Of a stretch of 64,000 nt of DNA, positions 16,022-25,713 are shown piece by piece. The notes below the pieces were generated by a model that was not told where the DNA came from, did not search any database, and saw nothing but the letters and a program-made list of their open reading frames with translations. This DNA is from Gammaproteobacteria bacterium. GTDB lineage: Bacteria; Pseudomonadota; Gammaproteobacteria; Steroidobacterales; Steroidobacteraceae. Position 1 is the first letter of the stretch, and each line of letters begins with the position of its first letter. Made by a program: the position numbers and the translations under genes. The stretch is from assembly GCA_017577615.1 (NCBI GenBank), contig PKRE01000002.1:1-64000 (forward strand). Direction: 5' to 3'.

Positions 16022-17386
16022 ATGCACAACAGCGAGAAACCAAGGCTGCTCATCGTCGAGGACGATCTGGGCTTGCAGAAGCAATTGAAATGGTGCTTCG
16101 ACGGGTACGAAGTGCTCACCGCCACCACTCGCAACGAGGCCCTCGCTCAGCTGCGCCGTTTCGAGCCCCGCGTCGTGCTGCAGGATCTCGGCTTGCCTCC
16201 CGATCCAGAGGGTGTGGAGGAAGGCATGCACACGTTGCGAGACATCCTGTCGCTGGCCCCGCAGACGAAGGTGATCGTCGTCACCGGTCACAACGATCGC
16301 GACAATGCGGTGCGCGCCGTTTCACTAGGCGCTTACGACTTCTACCTCAAGCCGGTCGACACTGAGTCGCTGCGGCTCATCGTCAGCCGGGCGTTCTATA
16401 TCTACGAGCTGGAAGAGGAAAACCGCAAGCTTCGAGAGGCGCAGTTTAGTGCGCCATTCGAGGGCTTGATTGCCACGGACGATGCGATGCTCAGAGTGTG
16501 TCGCATGGTGGAAAGGGTGGGGCCTACCGACGTCTCGGTGCTGATATGGGGCGAAAGTGGAACGGGTAAGGAGTTGATCGCGCGGGCCATTCACCGGCAG
16601 AGCTCGCGGCGCGAGAGACGCTTCGTGGCCATCAACTGTGCCGCCATTCCGGAACACGTGCTCGACAGCGAGCTGTTCGGTTCGGCGAAAGGTGACGTCC
16701 AGGACTCCCACGAACAGACGATCGGCAAGCTGGTGCTCGCCTCGGGCGGCACGGTGTTCCTCGACGAGATCGGGGAGATGCCACTTGCGCTGCAAGCCAA
16801 GCTGCTCAGATTCTTGCAGGATCGCGTGATCGAGCGCGCTGGCCGTGACGAGTCGCTCGCGGCGGATGTGCGCATCATCGCTGCTACGAGCAAGGATCTG
16901 CCGGCGCTCATCGCCGAGCAGGCATTCCGGCAGGATCTGTACTTTCGTCTGGGCGAAGTCACCATCAACGTGCCACCATTGCGCGAGCGACCGGGAGGCG
17001 CCACGGTGCTTGCACACGCAATGCTGCGGAAGTTCAGCGCCATCCACAGCAAGGGCAAGCCGAAGCGTGGCTTTACCCAGGACGCGCTCGCTGCTCTGGA
17101 GGCATACAGCTGGCCGGGAAACGTCCGCGAGCTCGAGAACAAAGTGAAAACGGCAATCATCATGGCCGAGGGCCCGCTCATCACGGCCGAGGATCTCGGG
17201 TTGCGGGAGGCCGGCAACGGCGAGCTGCTATTCAATCTCAGAGAGGTTCGTGGTCGTGCCGAGCGTCGTGCCATCCAACAGGCGCTCTCGATCACCGACG
17301 GCAATATCTCGCGAACCGCGGAGCTCCTCGGAGTCAGTCGTCCCACGTTGTACGACTTACTGAACAAGTACGGCATTCAGCATTAG
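16022..17386 (+). CDS. prsR: PrsR-type response regulator, AAA+ and Fis domains, GAFTGA lost
   Basis: A 454-residue regulator. The receiver domain (1-125) has acidic residues Glu13/Asp14 and phospho-acceptor Asp55 in VLQDLGLP. The AAA+ domain (about 150-380) has Walker A GESGTGKE and Walker B GGTVFLDEIGEM. A Fis-type HTH ends the protein (NISRTAELLGVSRPTLYDLL). This is the PrsR (TIGR02915) layout. However, the sigma-54-contacting loop, normally GAFTGA, reads GDVQDS (residues 224-229, 16691-16708). ATPase and DNA-binding parts look intact, so it may bind DNA and hydrolyse ATP but not remodel sigma-54 holoenzyme in the usual way. The start is ATG 16022 rather than an in-frame upstream ATG inside prsK. 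Confidence 0.92.
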   Translation: MHNSEKPRLLIVEDDLGLQKQLKWCFDGYEVLTATTRNEALAQLRRFEPRVVLQDLGLPPDPEGVEEGMHTLRDILSLAPQTKVIVVTGHNDRDNAVRAVSLGAYDFYLKPVDTESLRLIVSRAFYIYELEEENRKLREAQFSAPFEGLIATDDAMLRVCRMVERVGPTDVSVLIWGESGTGKELIARAIHRQSSRRERRFVAINCAAIPEHVLDSELFGSAKGDVQDSHEQTIGKLVLASGGTVFLDEIGEMPLALQAKLLRFLQDRVIERAGRDESLAADVRIIAATSKDLPALIAEQAFRQDLYFRLGEVTINVPPLRERPGGATVLAHAMLRKFSAIHSKGKPKRGFTQDALAALEAYSWPGNVRELENKVKTAIIMAEGPLITAEDLGLREAGNGELLFNLREVRGRAERRAIQQALSITDGNISRTAELLGVSRPTLYDLLNKYGIQH

Positions 17387-17959
17387 GCCTGATATGCCGC
17401 CAGTGCCGGGGTCCCGTAGCCTGGGCCCGGCTGCGGTGGATCGTCTGACCGATCTGGAGACGACTACGCGAGTGCACGGCTCGCAGAGCGCGCGCAGCGT
17501 GCCTGGCAGGCTGCGGCGCGCGAATCGCCGGTTGCCTGCCGCCGGCTTGAAACATCCCCGAGAGACCCTAGCTCTGCAGCCCCCTCGCTGACGGCGAGGC
17601 GGCACCGAGCCGGCACGTGAACATAGACACATATGAGCTCATCCGCATGTGAGTCTTCTTGTGTTCTGCCACTGTGCAGCTGTCGCGCCGCCGGCATGGG
17701 CGCGTCATATGCGGCCGGCGTCTCTGCGGCCTCGGATGATGTGTGGACCGCGGAGGAGGGCGGGACGAAGACGTCCGGCTCCGGTCTCGTTGATAAATTT
17801 TTCGACAATTGCCGAATTTCGTCACGTTTTGCAGGGCGCGCTCAATGGGATTTCGATCCTTTCTGATAATCTTGCGGAACCTCGAGCTCAGCCTTGGAAC
17901 TCTGACACTTCTAGTGACCCAGTCTTCGATGTCCACTCTCATAAGCAGGCTGTGATCCC
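17387..17959. other. Gene-free stretch before the export operon
   Basis: 573 bp between prsR and the EpsE-like gene. It is probably the promoter region for the 17960-23349 operon. An AT-rich patch lies at 17790-17825. I found no GG-N10-GC sigma-54 match, no clear hairpin terminator and no coding remnant. Confidence 0.4.
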
Positions 17960-18583
17960 ATGTATCTCCGTTGCATAGGACTCGCATTACTCATCGCATG
18001 CTGCGTCGGCTGTGCTGCTGCGCAGGACGGCAGTGCCGCGGCAGGTCAGAGGTCCGAGACTCCGCCTCAGCAGACAGTCAGCCCCAACTATCTAATCGGG
18101 CCGGGCGATACACTTCAGGTGTTCGTCTGGCGCAACCCGGAGCTGACGGCCACCGTTCCGGTGCGACCGGATGGCAAGATCACCACGCCGCTCGTTCAAG
18201 ACATGGTCGCGGTGGGGAAGACCCCGTCGCAGTTGGCGCGTGACATCGAGCAGGTGCTGGCCGAGTACATCCGCTCGCCCCAGGTGAACGTCATCGTCAC
18301 CAACCCCGTCAGCACCTTCAGCCAGGTCAAGGTGATCGGGCAGGTCACCAACCCCCAATCGCTGCCGTACCGCGAGGGCATGCGCGTGCTGGATGCGGTG
18401 CTGGCAGCCGGCGGACTCGGACAGTTCGCTGCCGGCAATCGCGCAAAAATCGTCAGAAGGGTGAACGGCAAGGAAGTTGAGCTGCGCGTTCGTCTTGACG
18501 ATCTCATCAATCGAGGCGACCTGAAGCACAACCTGGAGCTGCAACCAGGCGACGTGCTGGTAGTGCCTCAATCGTTCTTCTAG
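17960..18583 (+). CDS. EPS export lipoprotein (Wza/EpsE-like, XrtA type)
   Basis: A 207-residue outer-membrane polysaccharide export protein. The signal LALLIACCVGC ends in a lipobox. A poly_export domain follows (about 45-120; NYLIGPGDTLQVFVWRNPEL), then an SLBB-like domain (about 125-205; VKVIGQVTNPQSLPYREGMR, VLDAVLAAGGLGQFAAGN). It is shorter than Wza, as is usual for TIGR03027 members. It forms the periplasmic/outer-membrane conduit for the polymer, together with the chain-length protein 14 bp downstream. Confidence 0.92.
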   Translation: MYLRCIGLALLIACCVGCAAAQDGSAAAGQRSETPPQQTVSPNYLIGPGDTLQVFVWRNPELTATVPVRPDGKITTPLVQDMVAVGKTPSQLARDIEQVLAEYIRSPQVNVIVTNPVSTFSQVKVIGQVTNPQSLPYREGMRVLDAVLAAGGLGQFAAGNRAKIVRRVNGKEVELRVRLDDLINRGDLKHNLELQPGDVLVVPQSFF

Positions 18584-18597
18584 TCGCGACCATAACG

Positions 18598-20202
18598 ATG
18601 CAAGCGCTGCTCGAAAAAATACTGGACGAGATCAAGGGTGCGTGGCGTTTTCGCCGCTACGCTCTCACGGTTGCATGGGTCATCTGTGTGCTCGGATGGC
18701 TCGTCGTGCTGTCTCTGAAGGACGTCTATCAGTCGCAGGCGCGCGTCAACGTCGACACTCGCACCGCTCTGCGCACGGTGGTGCAGGGGCTTGCCGTCGA
18801 GCAGGATGTCGAGTCCCAGCTCAATCTCGTCCGTCAGTCTCTGCTCGGGCGCGCGCATTTGGAGAAGGTGGCGAAAGCGGTAGGACTCGACGCCAACGCG
18901 CGCACGCCGCAGGAGATGGACGCAGTGCTTTCGGGGCTGGGGGAACGGATTCAGATCGAACTCGAACCGCCCACCGTTCGCGATCCTCGCATCCCGAACA
19001 CCTTGTATCGCATTACGTATACGGATCACGATCGCGAGACGGCACTCAAGGTCGTCGACGTGCTACTCAACTCCTTTGTCGAAGGCACCATGGGAGGTGA
19101 GCGCTCGGGCACGAAGTCGGCTGAGCTTTTCTTGCGCGAGCAACTCGCGGAGTACGGCCGCAGGCTTGCCGAAGCTGAAGAGCGGCTCGCCGCGTTCAAG
19201 AAGGAGAACATCGGGCTGCTGCCGGGCAACGAGGGCGGGTACTTCCAACGATTGCAGTCGGAGATTCAGGAAGTCAAACGATTGGAGTCGGCCTTGGCAG
19301 TGGCCCTGAGCCGGCGCGAGGAATTGACCCGACAGCTCTCGGGTGAAGCGCCGTTTGTGCCGAGCGACTCGAGCCTTACTACGAGCGCGCCGGGTACACC
19401 GGCTGCGCAGGATACGGCGTCGCGGATCAAGGAAACGCAGGCACGTCTCGATGACTTGCTGTTGCGCTACACGGATAAACATCCTGATGTGATCGCAACG
19501 CGTGAGACGCTCGAGCAGCTCAAGGAACGACGAGCGCAGGAGCTTGCGGCGCTAAGGCGCGGCGATCCAAGTGCAGCTGCGCTAGCCGGCGCGTCGACGA
19601 ATCCGATCTACCAGAACATTCAACTGCAGCTGAACCAGCTCGACGTCGAGATCGCTGCGCTGCGGGGACAGCTCGCAGATCACCGGCGCAATGAAGCCGA
19701 GTTGCGTCGCTTGCTCGACACGGCACCGGAAGTTGAGGCCGAGTACACCCGGCTGACCCGCGACTACGATGTCACGCGAGCCCAATACAATGCATTGCTC
19801 GAACGCTTGGAGCGTGCCCGCCTCTCGCAGGATGCAGAGCAGACCGGCGTGGTGAAGTTCAACATTGTCGACCCGCCGGCCGTCGGATTCTCTCCCGTTT
19901 TCCCACATCGCCCACTGTTCATCGTGGCCGTGTTCGTGGTGGCCTGCGGCGCTGGCTGTGCCGTGGCCTATCTCATGCATCTGTTCAAGCCGGTCTTTCC
20001 ATCTGCGCGCGTCTTGGCAGACGTGACCGGTCTGACTGTGCTGGGCACCGTGTCTCGCACGTGGATGGATGAGTGGCGTGCGCAGATGCGGCGCAGCTTC
20101 CTCGGTTATACGGCTGCCTCGGGGCTATTGTTCGTGCTGCTCGTCGTCTTAGTGGTAGCGCAGCGGCCGGCCGCCCGCTTCATTCAGGGCATGCTGGGCT
20201 AG
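18598..20202 (+). CDS. Polysaccharide chain-length determinant (Wzz-like, XrtA type)
   Basis: A 534-residue polysaccharide co-polymerase (TIGR03007-like). There is a membrane helix near the N-terminus (about 21-42) and a Wzz domain (to about 130). A long charged coiled-coil periplasmic region (about 175-420) follows, with GNRD-type pairing TRDYDVTRAQYNALLERLER (about 383-402). Two C-terminal helices lie at about 441-465 and 505-525. It sets polymer length with the Wzy-type enzyme and docks the cytosolic tyrosine kinase encoded next. No kinase domain is fused. Confidence 0.92.
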   Translation: MQALLEKILDEIKGAWRFRRYALTVAWVICVLGWLVVLSLKDVYQSQARVNVDTRTALRTVVQGLAVEQDVESQLNLVRQSLLGRAHLEKVAKAVGLDANARTPQEMDAVLSGLGERIQIELEPPTVRDPRIPNTLYRITYTDHDRETALKVVDVLLNSFVEGTMGGERSGTKSAELFLREQLAEYGRRLAEAEERLAAFKKENIGLLPGNEGGYFQRLQSEIQEVKRLESALAVALSRREELTRQLSGEAPFVPSDSSLTTSAPGTPAAQDTASRIKETQARLDDLLLRYTDKHPDVIATRETLEQLKERRAQELAALRRGDPSAAALAGASTNPIYQNIQLQLNQLDVEIAALRGQLADHRRNEAELRRLLDTAPEVEAEYTRLTRDYDVTRAQYNALLERLERARLSQDAEQTGVVKFNIVDPPAVGFSPVFPHRPLFIVAVFVVACGAGCAVAYLMHLFKPVFPSARVLADVTGLTVLGTVSRTWMDEWRAQMRRSFLGYTAASGLLFVLLVVLVVAQRPAARFIQGMLG

Positions 20203-20215
20203 AGAAGGAGAAGCG

Positions 20216-21124
20216 ATGAGTCTAGTCGAGCGAGCATTGAAGAAGATCCAAGAGTCGCGTGCGGGCGTATCGCCCAAGCTCGATGCGGACATCGCGTTTG
20301 CTTCCCGACCGGCAGCGCCCGTGGGCAGCGCGGCGATGCCAGAATCCGTAGAAGCGGCGCCTGCAGCTCCTACGACCCCGGCGCGTGTCGTGCATATCGA
20401 CCGCGAAGCGTTGCGAGCGGCGCGTGTGCTGCCGCCGCCGCAGGAAGAGCGTGCGCTTGCACACGAGTACCGACACATCAAACGGCCGTTGATCGCACGG
20501 GCGCTCGGTCGAATGGGTGGAACGCCGATACCAAACGGCCACCTCATCATGGTGGCGAGTGCATTGCCTGGCGATGGCAAGACCTTTACCTGCATCAATC
20601 TCGCCTTTTCGATGGCGCTCGAGAAGGATCTGTCGGTCCTGCTGATCGACGGCGACGTTGCCAAGCCTCAGATCAGCGAACTCTTGGACCTGCGCTCCGA
20701 GCCTGGGCTCCTCGATGTCCTGCGCGACGACAGCCTGGATGTGGAATCGGTCATCCTTTCCACGGACGTGCCGAGATTGAGTGTTCTGCCTGCGGGACAG
20801 CAAACGGATGTGGCCACCGAGCTGCTGGCCAGCGCGCGCATGGAGGCGGTGCTCAGGCAGATCACTGCGCGCGATCCAAACCGCATCGTTCTGCTCGATT
20901 CGCCGCCCTTGCTTGCCACGAGCGAATCGCGCGTGCTCGCGTCCATAGCAGGTCAGATCGTGCTCGTCGTGCGAGCCAATCAAACCCCTCAACAAGCAGT
21001 TGTTGATGCGCTCGACCTCATAGAGGAGGGCAAGTCGATCGGCCTCGTGCTCAATCAGGCGACCGAGAATGTGCGGAAGGGATACTACGACTACTACGGT
21101 CAGTCTGCGAGCAACCAAGACTGA
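20216..21124 (+). CDS. XrtA-associated tyrosine autokinase (BY-kinase)
   Basis: A 302-residue cytoplasmic kinase (TIGR03018-like). MSLVERALKKIQESR opens the protein. Walker A is SALPGDGKTFTCINLA (about 117-132), the Walker A' strand is LSVLLIDGDVAKPQI, and the B motif is RIVLLDSPPLL. The C-terminal tail YYDYYGQ gives a tyrosine cluster for autophosphorylation. It partners the chain-length protein upstream (13 bp gap) and controls polymerisation and export through its phosphorylation cycle. No dedicated tyrosine phosphatase is visible in the window. Confidence 0.92.
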   Translation: MSLVERALKKIQESRAGVSPKLDADIAFASRPAAPVGSAAMPESVEAAPAAPTTPARVVHIDREALRAARVLPPPQEERALAHEYRHIKRPLIARALGRMGGTPIPNGHLIMVASALPGDGKTFTCINLAFSMALEKDLSVLLIDGDVAKPQISELLDLRSEPGLLDVLRDDSLDVESVILSTDVPRLSVLPAGQQTDVATELLASARMEAVLRQITARDPNRIVLLDSPPLLATSESRVLASIAGQIVLVVRANQTPQQAVVDALDLIEEGKSIGLVLNQATENVRKGYYDYYGQSASNQD

Positions 21125-21151
21125 TTCAACACAGCAACGGGGAGGAGCGAG

Positions 21152-22465
21152 ATGACATTGGACAAGCTGCACTTTTGTGCGCTTGCTCGTGCGCTTGCGG
21201 CTTGTCTGGCAGGTGTTCTGTCATGCAGCCAGACGGCCCATGCGGAGCTCCAGTATGGCTTGGGCCTGGGCGTGGGATACACGGACAACGTACTGCGCGA
21301 TCGAAGTGAGATCGACGAAACGATCGGCATCGCAAGCATCGATGCGGCCTGGTTGGAGCACACCAAACGCCTGGATGCGGACGTTACAGTGAACCTGTCT
21401 TACTTCGACTATCTAGACGAGACGGTCGATAGCGAATGGTACGGCACCGCAGATGGTGTGATCATTCTCGGGCTGGTTCCTGAAAGGTTCACATGGATTT
21501 TTCAGGACACGTTCGGCCAAGTTCAAGCCGATCCGTTTCAGCCGTCGACCCCGGAAACACGCGAGAACTTGAATTATTTCACCACCGGTCCGGACATCGT
21601 TCTGCGATTCGGGGCTTCCACATATCTGCAGATCTTCGGGCGTTATTCCACGGTCGACTACGAGCAGAGTCTGCTCGATGCCGAGCGCACGGGCGGTGGC
21701 TTCGTGCTCGGGCGTCGACTCTCCGGACTCGGCGAGCTCACGTTGACTGGCCTTGCGGAGGATGTGACCTTCGATGATCTGCCGGACCAGGACTTCGAAC
21801 GTCAACATGTATTCTTAGGGTATGACGTTCGAGGAAGCCGCACAGAGTTTCGTTCTGAGCTCGGGTACACATGGCTCGAGCTGGAATCCGGCCGCAGAGG
21901 CGGCGCGCTGGCCAATATCGCGATTTCGCGACGAGTTTCACCTTCCTCGTCGCTGACGCTATCGTTCGGGACGCGCTTTACTGATGCGAGCGAGTCGATG
22001 CGCGGTGGTGCAGTTCGCGTCGGGAGAGGTGGCGAAATTACCGCCAGTGCGGACCCATTCGAGAATCGCTGGGCGGGACTCAGCTGGGATTACACAGGTA
22101 ACCGGACGAACTTCGTCATCGGTGTGAGCTGGCAAGATGAAGACTACGAGCAACAGTCGGAATTCGATAGAACCCGCCTCGTCTACGAGGCGAGACTCAC
22201 GCGCAGTTTCACGCCGACCATGGAAGCAGGCATCCGGGCCACTCGGACCGACGAGGAGTTCGACACGACGCAGTTCGAAGCAGATGAAACGCAGGTCGCG
22301 GTCGATGTCAACTGGCGCCTTGGTCGGGCGTTCGGCCTGACGCTGACGGTGGATCACACCACACGCAATGCAGTCGGCGAGCTGGGTGAGTTCGATGAGA
22401 ATCGTGCGTATCTAATGCTGACCTACCGCCCGCGTGGCGGCAGCTTCGAGTTGATGCGTCCATGA
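21152..22465 (+). CDS. XrtA-associated outer-membrane beta-barrel protein
   Basis: A 437-residue protein of the TIGR03016 type. A signal peptide ends in QTAHA near residue 30. The rest consists of alternating amphipathic strands rich in aromatic and acidic residues (GLGLGVGYTDNVLRDRSEID near the N-terminus; NRAYLMLTYRPRGGSFELMR at the end), as expected of a large beta-barrel. It is presumed to take part in polymer passage or anchoring at the outer membrane; no enzymatic motif is seen. The stop overlaps the deacetylase start by 4 bp, showing tight coupling. Confidence 0.88.
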   Translation: MTLDKLHFCALARALAACLAGVLSCSQTAHAELQYGLGLGVGYTDNVLRDRSEIDETIGIASIDAAWLEHTKRLDADVTVNLSYFDYLDETVDSEWYGTADGVIILGLVPERFTWIFQDTFGQVQADPFQPSTPETRENLNYFTTGPDIVLRFGASTYLQIFGRYSTVDYEQSLLDAERTGGGFVLGRRLSGLGELTLTGLAEDVTFDDLPDQDFERQHVFLGYDVRGSRTEFRSELGYTWLELESGRRGGALANIAISRRVSPSSSLTLSFGTRFTDASESMRGGAVRVGRGGEITASADPFENRWAGLSWDYTGNRTNFVIGVSWQDEDYEQQSEFDRTRLVYEARLTRSFTPTMEAGIRATRTDEEFDTTQFEADETQVAVDVNWRLGRAFGLTLTVDHTTRNAVGELGEFDENRAYLMLTYRPRGGSFELMRP

Positions 22466-23349
22466 GCTCGCTGCCGAACGCAATGACCATAGACGTGGAG
22501 GATTATTTTCACGTCTCTGCTCTCGCCGAGGTCATCAGCCGCAAGGATTGGGACAAGCTGGAGTATCGATGCGAGCGCAATACCGAACGGCTGCTCGAGC
22601 TGTTCAGCCAGACAGGCGTGCGCGCGACCTTCTTCGTGTTGGGATGGGTCGCCGAGCGGTCGCCAAGCCTGGTGCGAGCGATTGCTGCGGCTGGTCATGA
22701 GGTTGCGTGCCACGGCTTGAGCCACGAGCTGGTGTACCGGCAGACGCCGCAGGTGTTCAGAGAAGAAACTGCCCGCTCCAAGCACGTTCTTGAGGACATC
22801 ATCGGTGCGCCGGTGCTCGGTTACCGGGCGGCGAGCTATTCGATCACGAAAGCGTCCCTTTGGGCGATCGACATTCTCTGCGAGCTGGGATTTCGCTACG
22901 ACTCGAGTATCTTCCCCATCGCCCACGATCGCTACGGTATTCCTGGAGCATCGCGTCACCCCGGATTGCTGCGGGCGCCGAGCGGCGGAACGATCATAGA
23001 GTTCCCGCTGTCCACCGCGAAGGTGCTGGGGCGAGTCGTGCCAGTGGCGGGCGGCGGTTATTTCCGCCTCTTGCCCTATTGGTTCACAAAATGGGCGCTC
23101 GGATCGATCAATCGTACCGAGAAGGTGCCGTTCATTTTCTATCTCCATCCGTGGGAAATCGATCCGGAGCAGCCGCGTTTCAGGGAGGCAAGCTGGCTGT
23201 CCCGCTTCCGCCACTACACCAATCTCGATGTGTGCGAGGAGCGATTGCGGCAGCTCTTGAAGGATTTTCAGTTCACCACCGTACGTGAGGTGCTCCAGCC
23301 GCACCTGGAGCAGGCACCACAGCTGCATGTTGTGTCGGCTGTCGTGTAG
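22462..23349 (+). CDS. XrtA-system polysaccharide deacetylase
   Basis: A 295-residue NodB-type (CE4) deacetylase of the TIGR03006 type. The DVEDYFHVSA motif (about 11-20) gives the catalytic Asp and metal Asp. CHGLSHELVY (about 84-93) gives the two metal histidines, GYRAASYSI follows near 115, and the C-terminal HPWEID is near 228. It removes N-acetyl groups from polymer HexNAc residues. There is no obvious signal peptide, as in many XrtA-associated members. It is the last gene of the operon from 17960. Confidence 0.92.
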   Translation: MSSLPNAMTIDVEDYFHVSALAEVISRKDWDKLEYRCERNTERLLELFSQTGVRATFFVLGWVAERSPSLVRAIAAAGHEVACHGLSHELVYRQTPQVFREETARSKHVLEDIIGAPVLGYRAASYSITKASLWAIDILCELGFRYDSSIFPIAHDRYGIPGASRHPGLLRAPSGGTIIEFPLSTAKVLGRVVPVAGGGYFRLLPYWFTKWALGSINRTEKVPFIFYLHPWEIDPEQPRFREASWLSRFRHYTNLDVCEERLRQLLKDFQFTTVREVLQPHLEQAPQLHVVSAVV

Positions 23350-23474
23350 TGCGCTGCTGCAGAAGCGCTTGCCGCGCCTCGAGGTTGCGCCGACCGGTAA
23401 CGGGGTCACACCCAACCGGCCTTCAGTCTGCGAGAATTGGTTTTTGTTCGATCGAGCACGCGCGCTGACGACCT

Positions 23475-25400
23475 ATGTGTGGAATTGCAGGCCTGTATCA
23501 TGCATCGGGCGCGACGCCCGATCTCGAGGTACTGCGGCGCATGGTCGCGGCGCTCGAGCACCGCGGTCCTGATGGCACCGGCTTTCATGTCGAGCAGGGA
23601 GTCGGTCTCGGACATGCTCGTTTGAGCATCATCGATCTGAGCCGTGGCGCTCAGCCTATCCATAACGAAACCAAGGACGTTTGGATCACTTACAACGGCG
23701 AGGTCTTCAATTACGTGGAGCTTCGCCGGATGCTCGAGGCGCGTGGGCATCGGTTTTATACGAGCACGGACACCGAGGTCATCGTGCATCTCTACGAGGA
23801 GCTCGGTGACCGCTTCTTGGAGGAGTTGAACGGTCAGTTTGCGTTTGCACTCTGGGATCGTCGCCGCAAGCGCCTCGTGCTCGTCCGAGACCGCGCTGGG
23901 ATCCTGCCCCTTTATTACGCCCGCATTGGTGACGACTTCATCTTCGCTTCCGAGGTCAAGGCCATTCTCGCCAGTGGGTATGTCGACGCAGCGCTGGATG
24001 CAAACGGCCTCGATGAGCTGATGACGTTTTGGGCGCCGGTGGCACCGCGAACCGTGTTTCGCGGCATCAATCAGCTCGGCCCTGGCGAAGTGTTGATCTT
24101 GGAGGAAGGTCGAGAAACGCGCCGCCCCTATTGGCGTTGGCAGTTTCCGGCGGCGGGAGAGCACCGGCGCGGCGACGAGCGGGCCTTGCGGGACGAGCTC
24201 TCGGCACTGCTCGGCGACGCGATCGCCATACGGCTGCGAGCGGATGTACCGGTAGGTGCCTATCTCTCGGGCGGGTTGGACTCGTCGTCTCTGGTCGCAC
24301 TGCTGAAGGAACGCCTGCCACACACGCTGCAGACGTTCTCCATCGGTTTCGACGATGCTGGTCTCGACGAGAGCACGCACCAGCGCACGGTCGTCGATCA
24401 TTTGCGCACGACACATCACCACGTGCAGTGCACGCTAAGCGATATTGCACGCGTGTTTCCCAAGACGATTCGCCATAGCGAAAGCCCGGTGCTCAGGACG
24501 GCGCCAGCACCGATGCATTTGCTGTCCGGGCTCGTGCGCGACTCGGCCGTGAAGGTCGTGTTGACCGGTGAGGGCGCCGACGAGGTCTTGGGGGGCTACG
24601 ACATCTTCAAGGAGGCGAAAGTCAGGCAGTTCTGGGCACGGCAACCGCACTCTGCGTGGCGTCCGGCGTTGCTGAAGCGGCTCTACCCCTACTTGGATTT
24701 GACCTCGGCTCAGAGCGCTGCGTACCTGAAAGAATTCTTCGGTGTCGGGCTCGAGCGGCCGGACGATCCGTGCTTCTCTCATCTGCCGCGATGGGCCACC
24801 ACTGCGCAATGTAAGCTGTTCTGGGCCGAAGACTTCAGAAGAACGGTGGAAGGATCGGCAGTGGAGCGCCTACGTTCGTCGCTGCCGGCAGACATGCACC
24901 GCTGGCATCCGTTCAACCGAGCCGAGTATCTCGAAAGCAAGACGCTGCTGGCGAGCTACCTCCTTTCGTCGCAGGGCGACCGAATGTTGATGGCGAACTC
25001 GGTGGAGGGGCGGTTCCCGTTCTTGGACCATCGCTTGATCGAATTCGCGAATCGCTTGCATCCCAGCTACAAGATGCGTGTGTTGCGCGAAAAGCACCTC
25101 CTGAAGGAAGCGATGAAGGAACGCCTACCAAGCAGCATCATCGAGCGGCACAAGCAGCCGTATCGTGCGCCCGACGCCGCTGCATTTCTCGGACCGTCAG
25201 CTCCCGACTATGTGCGCGAGCTGATGAGCAAGTCGACCTTGGCCAGGTACGGCTATTTCGATCCCGAGAAAGTGACTCGGCTCGTGGCCAAGCTACAGCG
25301 GGCGCGGATACCGGCTGCGCGCGACAACATGGCGTTCGTGGGCATCTTGTCCACTCAACTGTGGCATGCGCAGTTCGTAGAGGGTGTGTCGATAAATTAG
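23475..25400 (+). CDS. Asparagine-synthase-like glutamine amidotransferase
   Basis: A 641-residue AsnB-family enzyme. Cys2 of MCGIAGLYHASG is the Ntn glutaminase nucleophile, and RHRGPDG-like EHRGPDGTG follows. The synthetase domain has the PP-loop SGGLDSSSLVALLKE (about 264-278). The family activates a carboxylate with ATP and transfers glutamine-derived ammonia to form an amide. Similar proteins (eps_aminotran type) are standard in XrtA EPS loci. Here it begins a run with ACP, ligase and NadE-like genes, suggesting the substrate is a carrier-bound or sugar carboxylate (for example a uronic acid) rather than aspartate. Free asparagine synthesis cannot be excluded. Confidence 0.9.
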   Translation: MCGIAGLYHASGATPDLEVLRRMVAALEHRGPDGTGFHVEQGVGLGHARLSIIDLSRGAQPIHNETKDVWITYNGEVFNYVELRRMLEARGHRFYTSTDTEVIVHLYEELGDRFLEELNGQFAFALWDRRRKRLVLVRDRAGILPLYYARIGDDFIFASEVKAILASGYVDAALDANGLDELMTFWAPVAPRTVFRGINQLGPGEVLILEEGRETRRPYWRWQFPAAGEHRRGDERALRDELSALLGDAIAIRLRADVPVGAYLSGGLDSSSLVALLKERLPHTLQTFSIGFDDAGLDESTHQRTVVDHLRTTHHHVQCTLSDIARVFPKTIRHSESPVLRTAPAPMHLLSGLVRDSAVKVVLTGEGADEVLGGYDIFKEAKVRQFWARQPHSAWRPALLKRLYPYLDLTSAQSAAYLKEFFGVGLERPDDPCFSHLPRWATTAQCKLFWAEDFRRTVEGSAVERLRSSLPADMHRWHPFNRAEYLESKTLLASYLLSSQGDRMLMANSVEGRFPFLDHRLIEFANRLHPSYKMRVLREKHLLKEAMKERLPSSIIERHKQPYRAPDAAAFLGPSAPDYVRELMSKSTLARYGYFDPEKVTRLVAKLQRARIPAARDNMAFVGILSTQLWHAQFVEGVSIN

Positions 25401-25449
25401 AGAACTTTGCGGGTATTCATCGGCAATGTCACGAGAGGATTACACCATC

Positions 25450-25707
25450 ATGGCGGACGATTTGCGCGAGCAAATTCGCGCTTTCATTCTGGAGAACTAT
25501 CTCTTTACGTCGGATCCCGATGCGCTAGGGCTGGATGACTCGTTGCTCGGGCGCGGTATCGTCGACTCCACAGGAATGCTGGAGATCATTTTCTTCATCG
25601 AAGAGCAGCTCGGAGTGAAAGTCAAAGACGAGGAAATGATTCCAGACAATCTCGACTCCGTGAACAAGATAACGAACTTCGTGCTTTCCAAGCGTCAAGC
25701 AGCCTGA
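25450..25707 (+). CDS. Acyl carrier protein
   Basis: An 85-residue acidic helical protein with phosphopantetheine site GRGIVDSTGM, Ser40. Start 25450 is preferred over ATG 25426 because GAGAGGA precedes it and the upstream ATG has no ribosome binding site. It sits 6 bp before the AMP-forming ligase. It presumably carries an acyl or amino-acyl group loaded by that ligase, for transfer to the glycan or to a donor. It is a dedicated ACP, not the fatty-acid AcpP, judged by sequence and context. Confidence 0.9.
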   Translation: MADDLREQIRAFILENYLFTSDPDALGLDDSLLGRGIVDSTGMLEIIFFIEEQLGVKVKDEEMIPDNLDSVNKITNFVLSKRQAA

Positions 25708-25713
25708 AAGAGT

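Noticed and set aside
17387..17959. Possible small exported protein or PEP-CTERM gene before the export operon
   Set aside because: Short frames here have neither signal peptide nor recognisable tail, and overlapping frames on both strands are equally long.
22423..24422. Two minus-strand open frames of 330 and 338 codons over the deacetylase and amidotransferase
   Set aside because: They are fully covered by well-identified plus-strand genes, with no family features and atypical composition.
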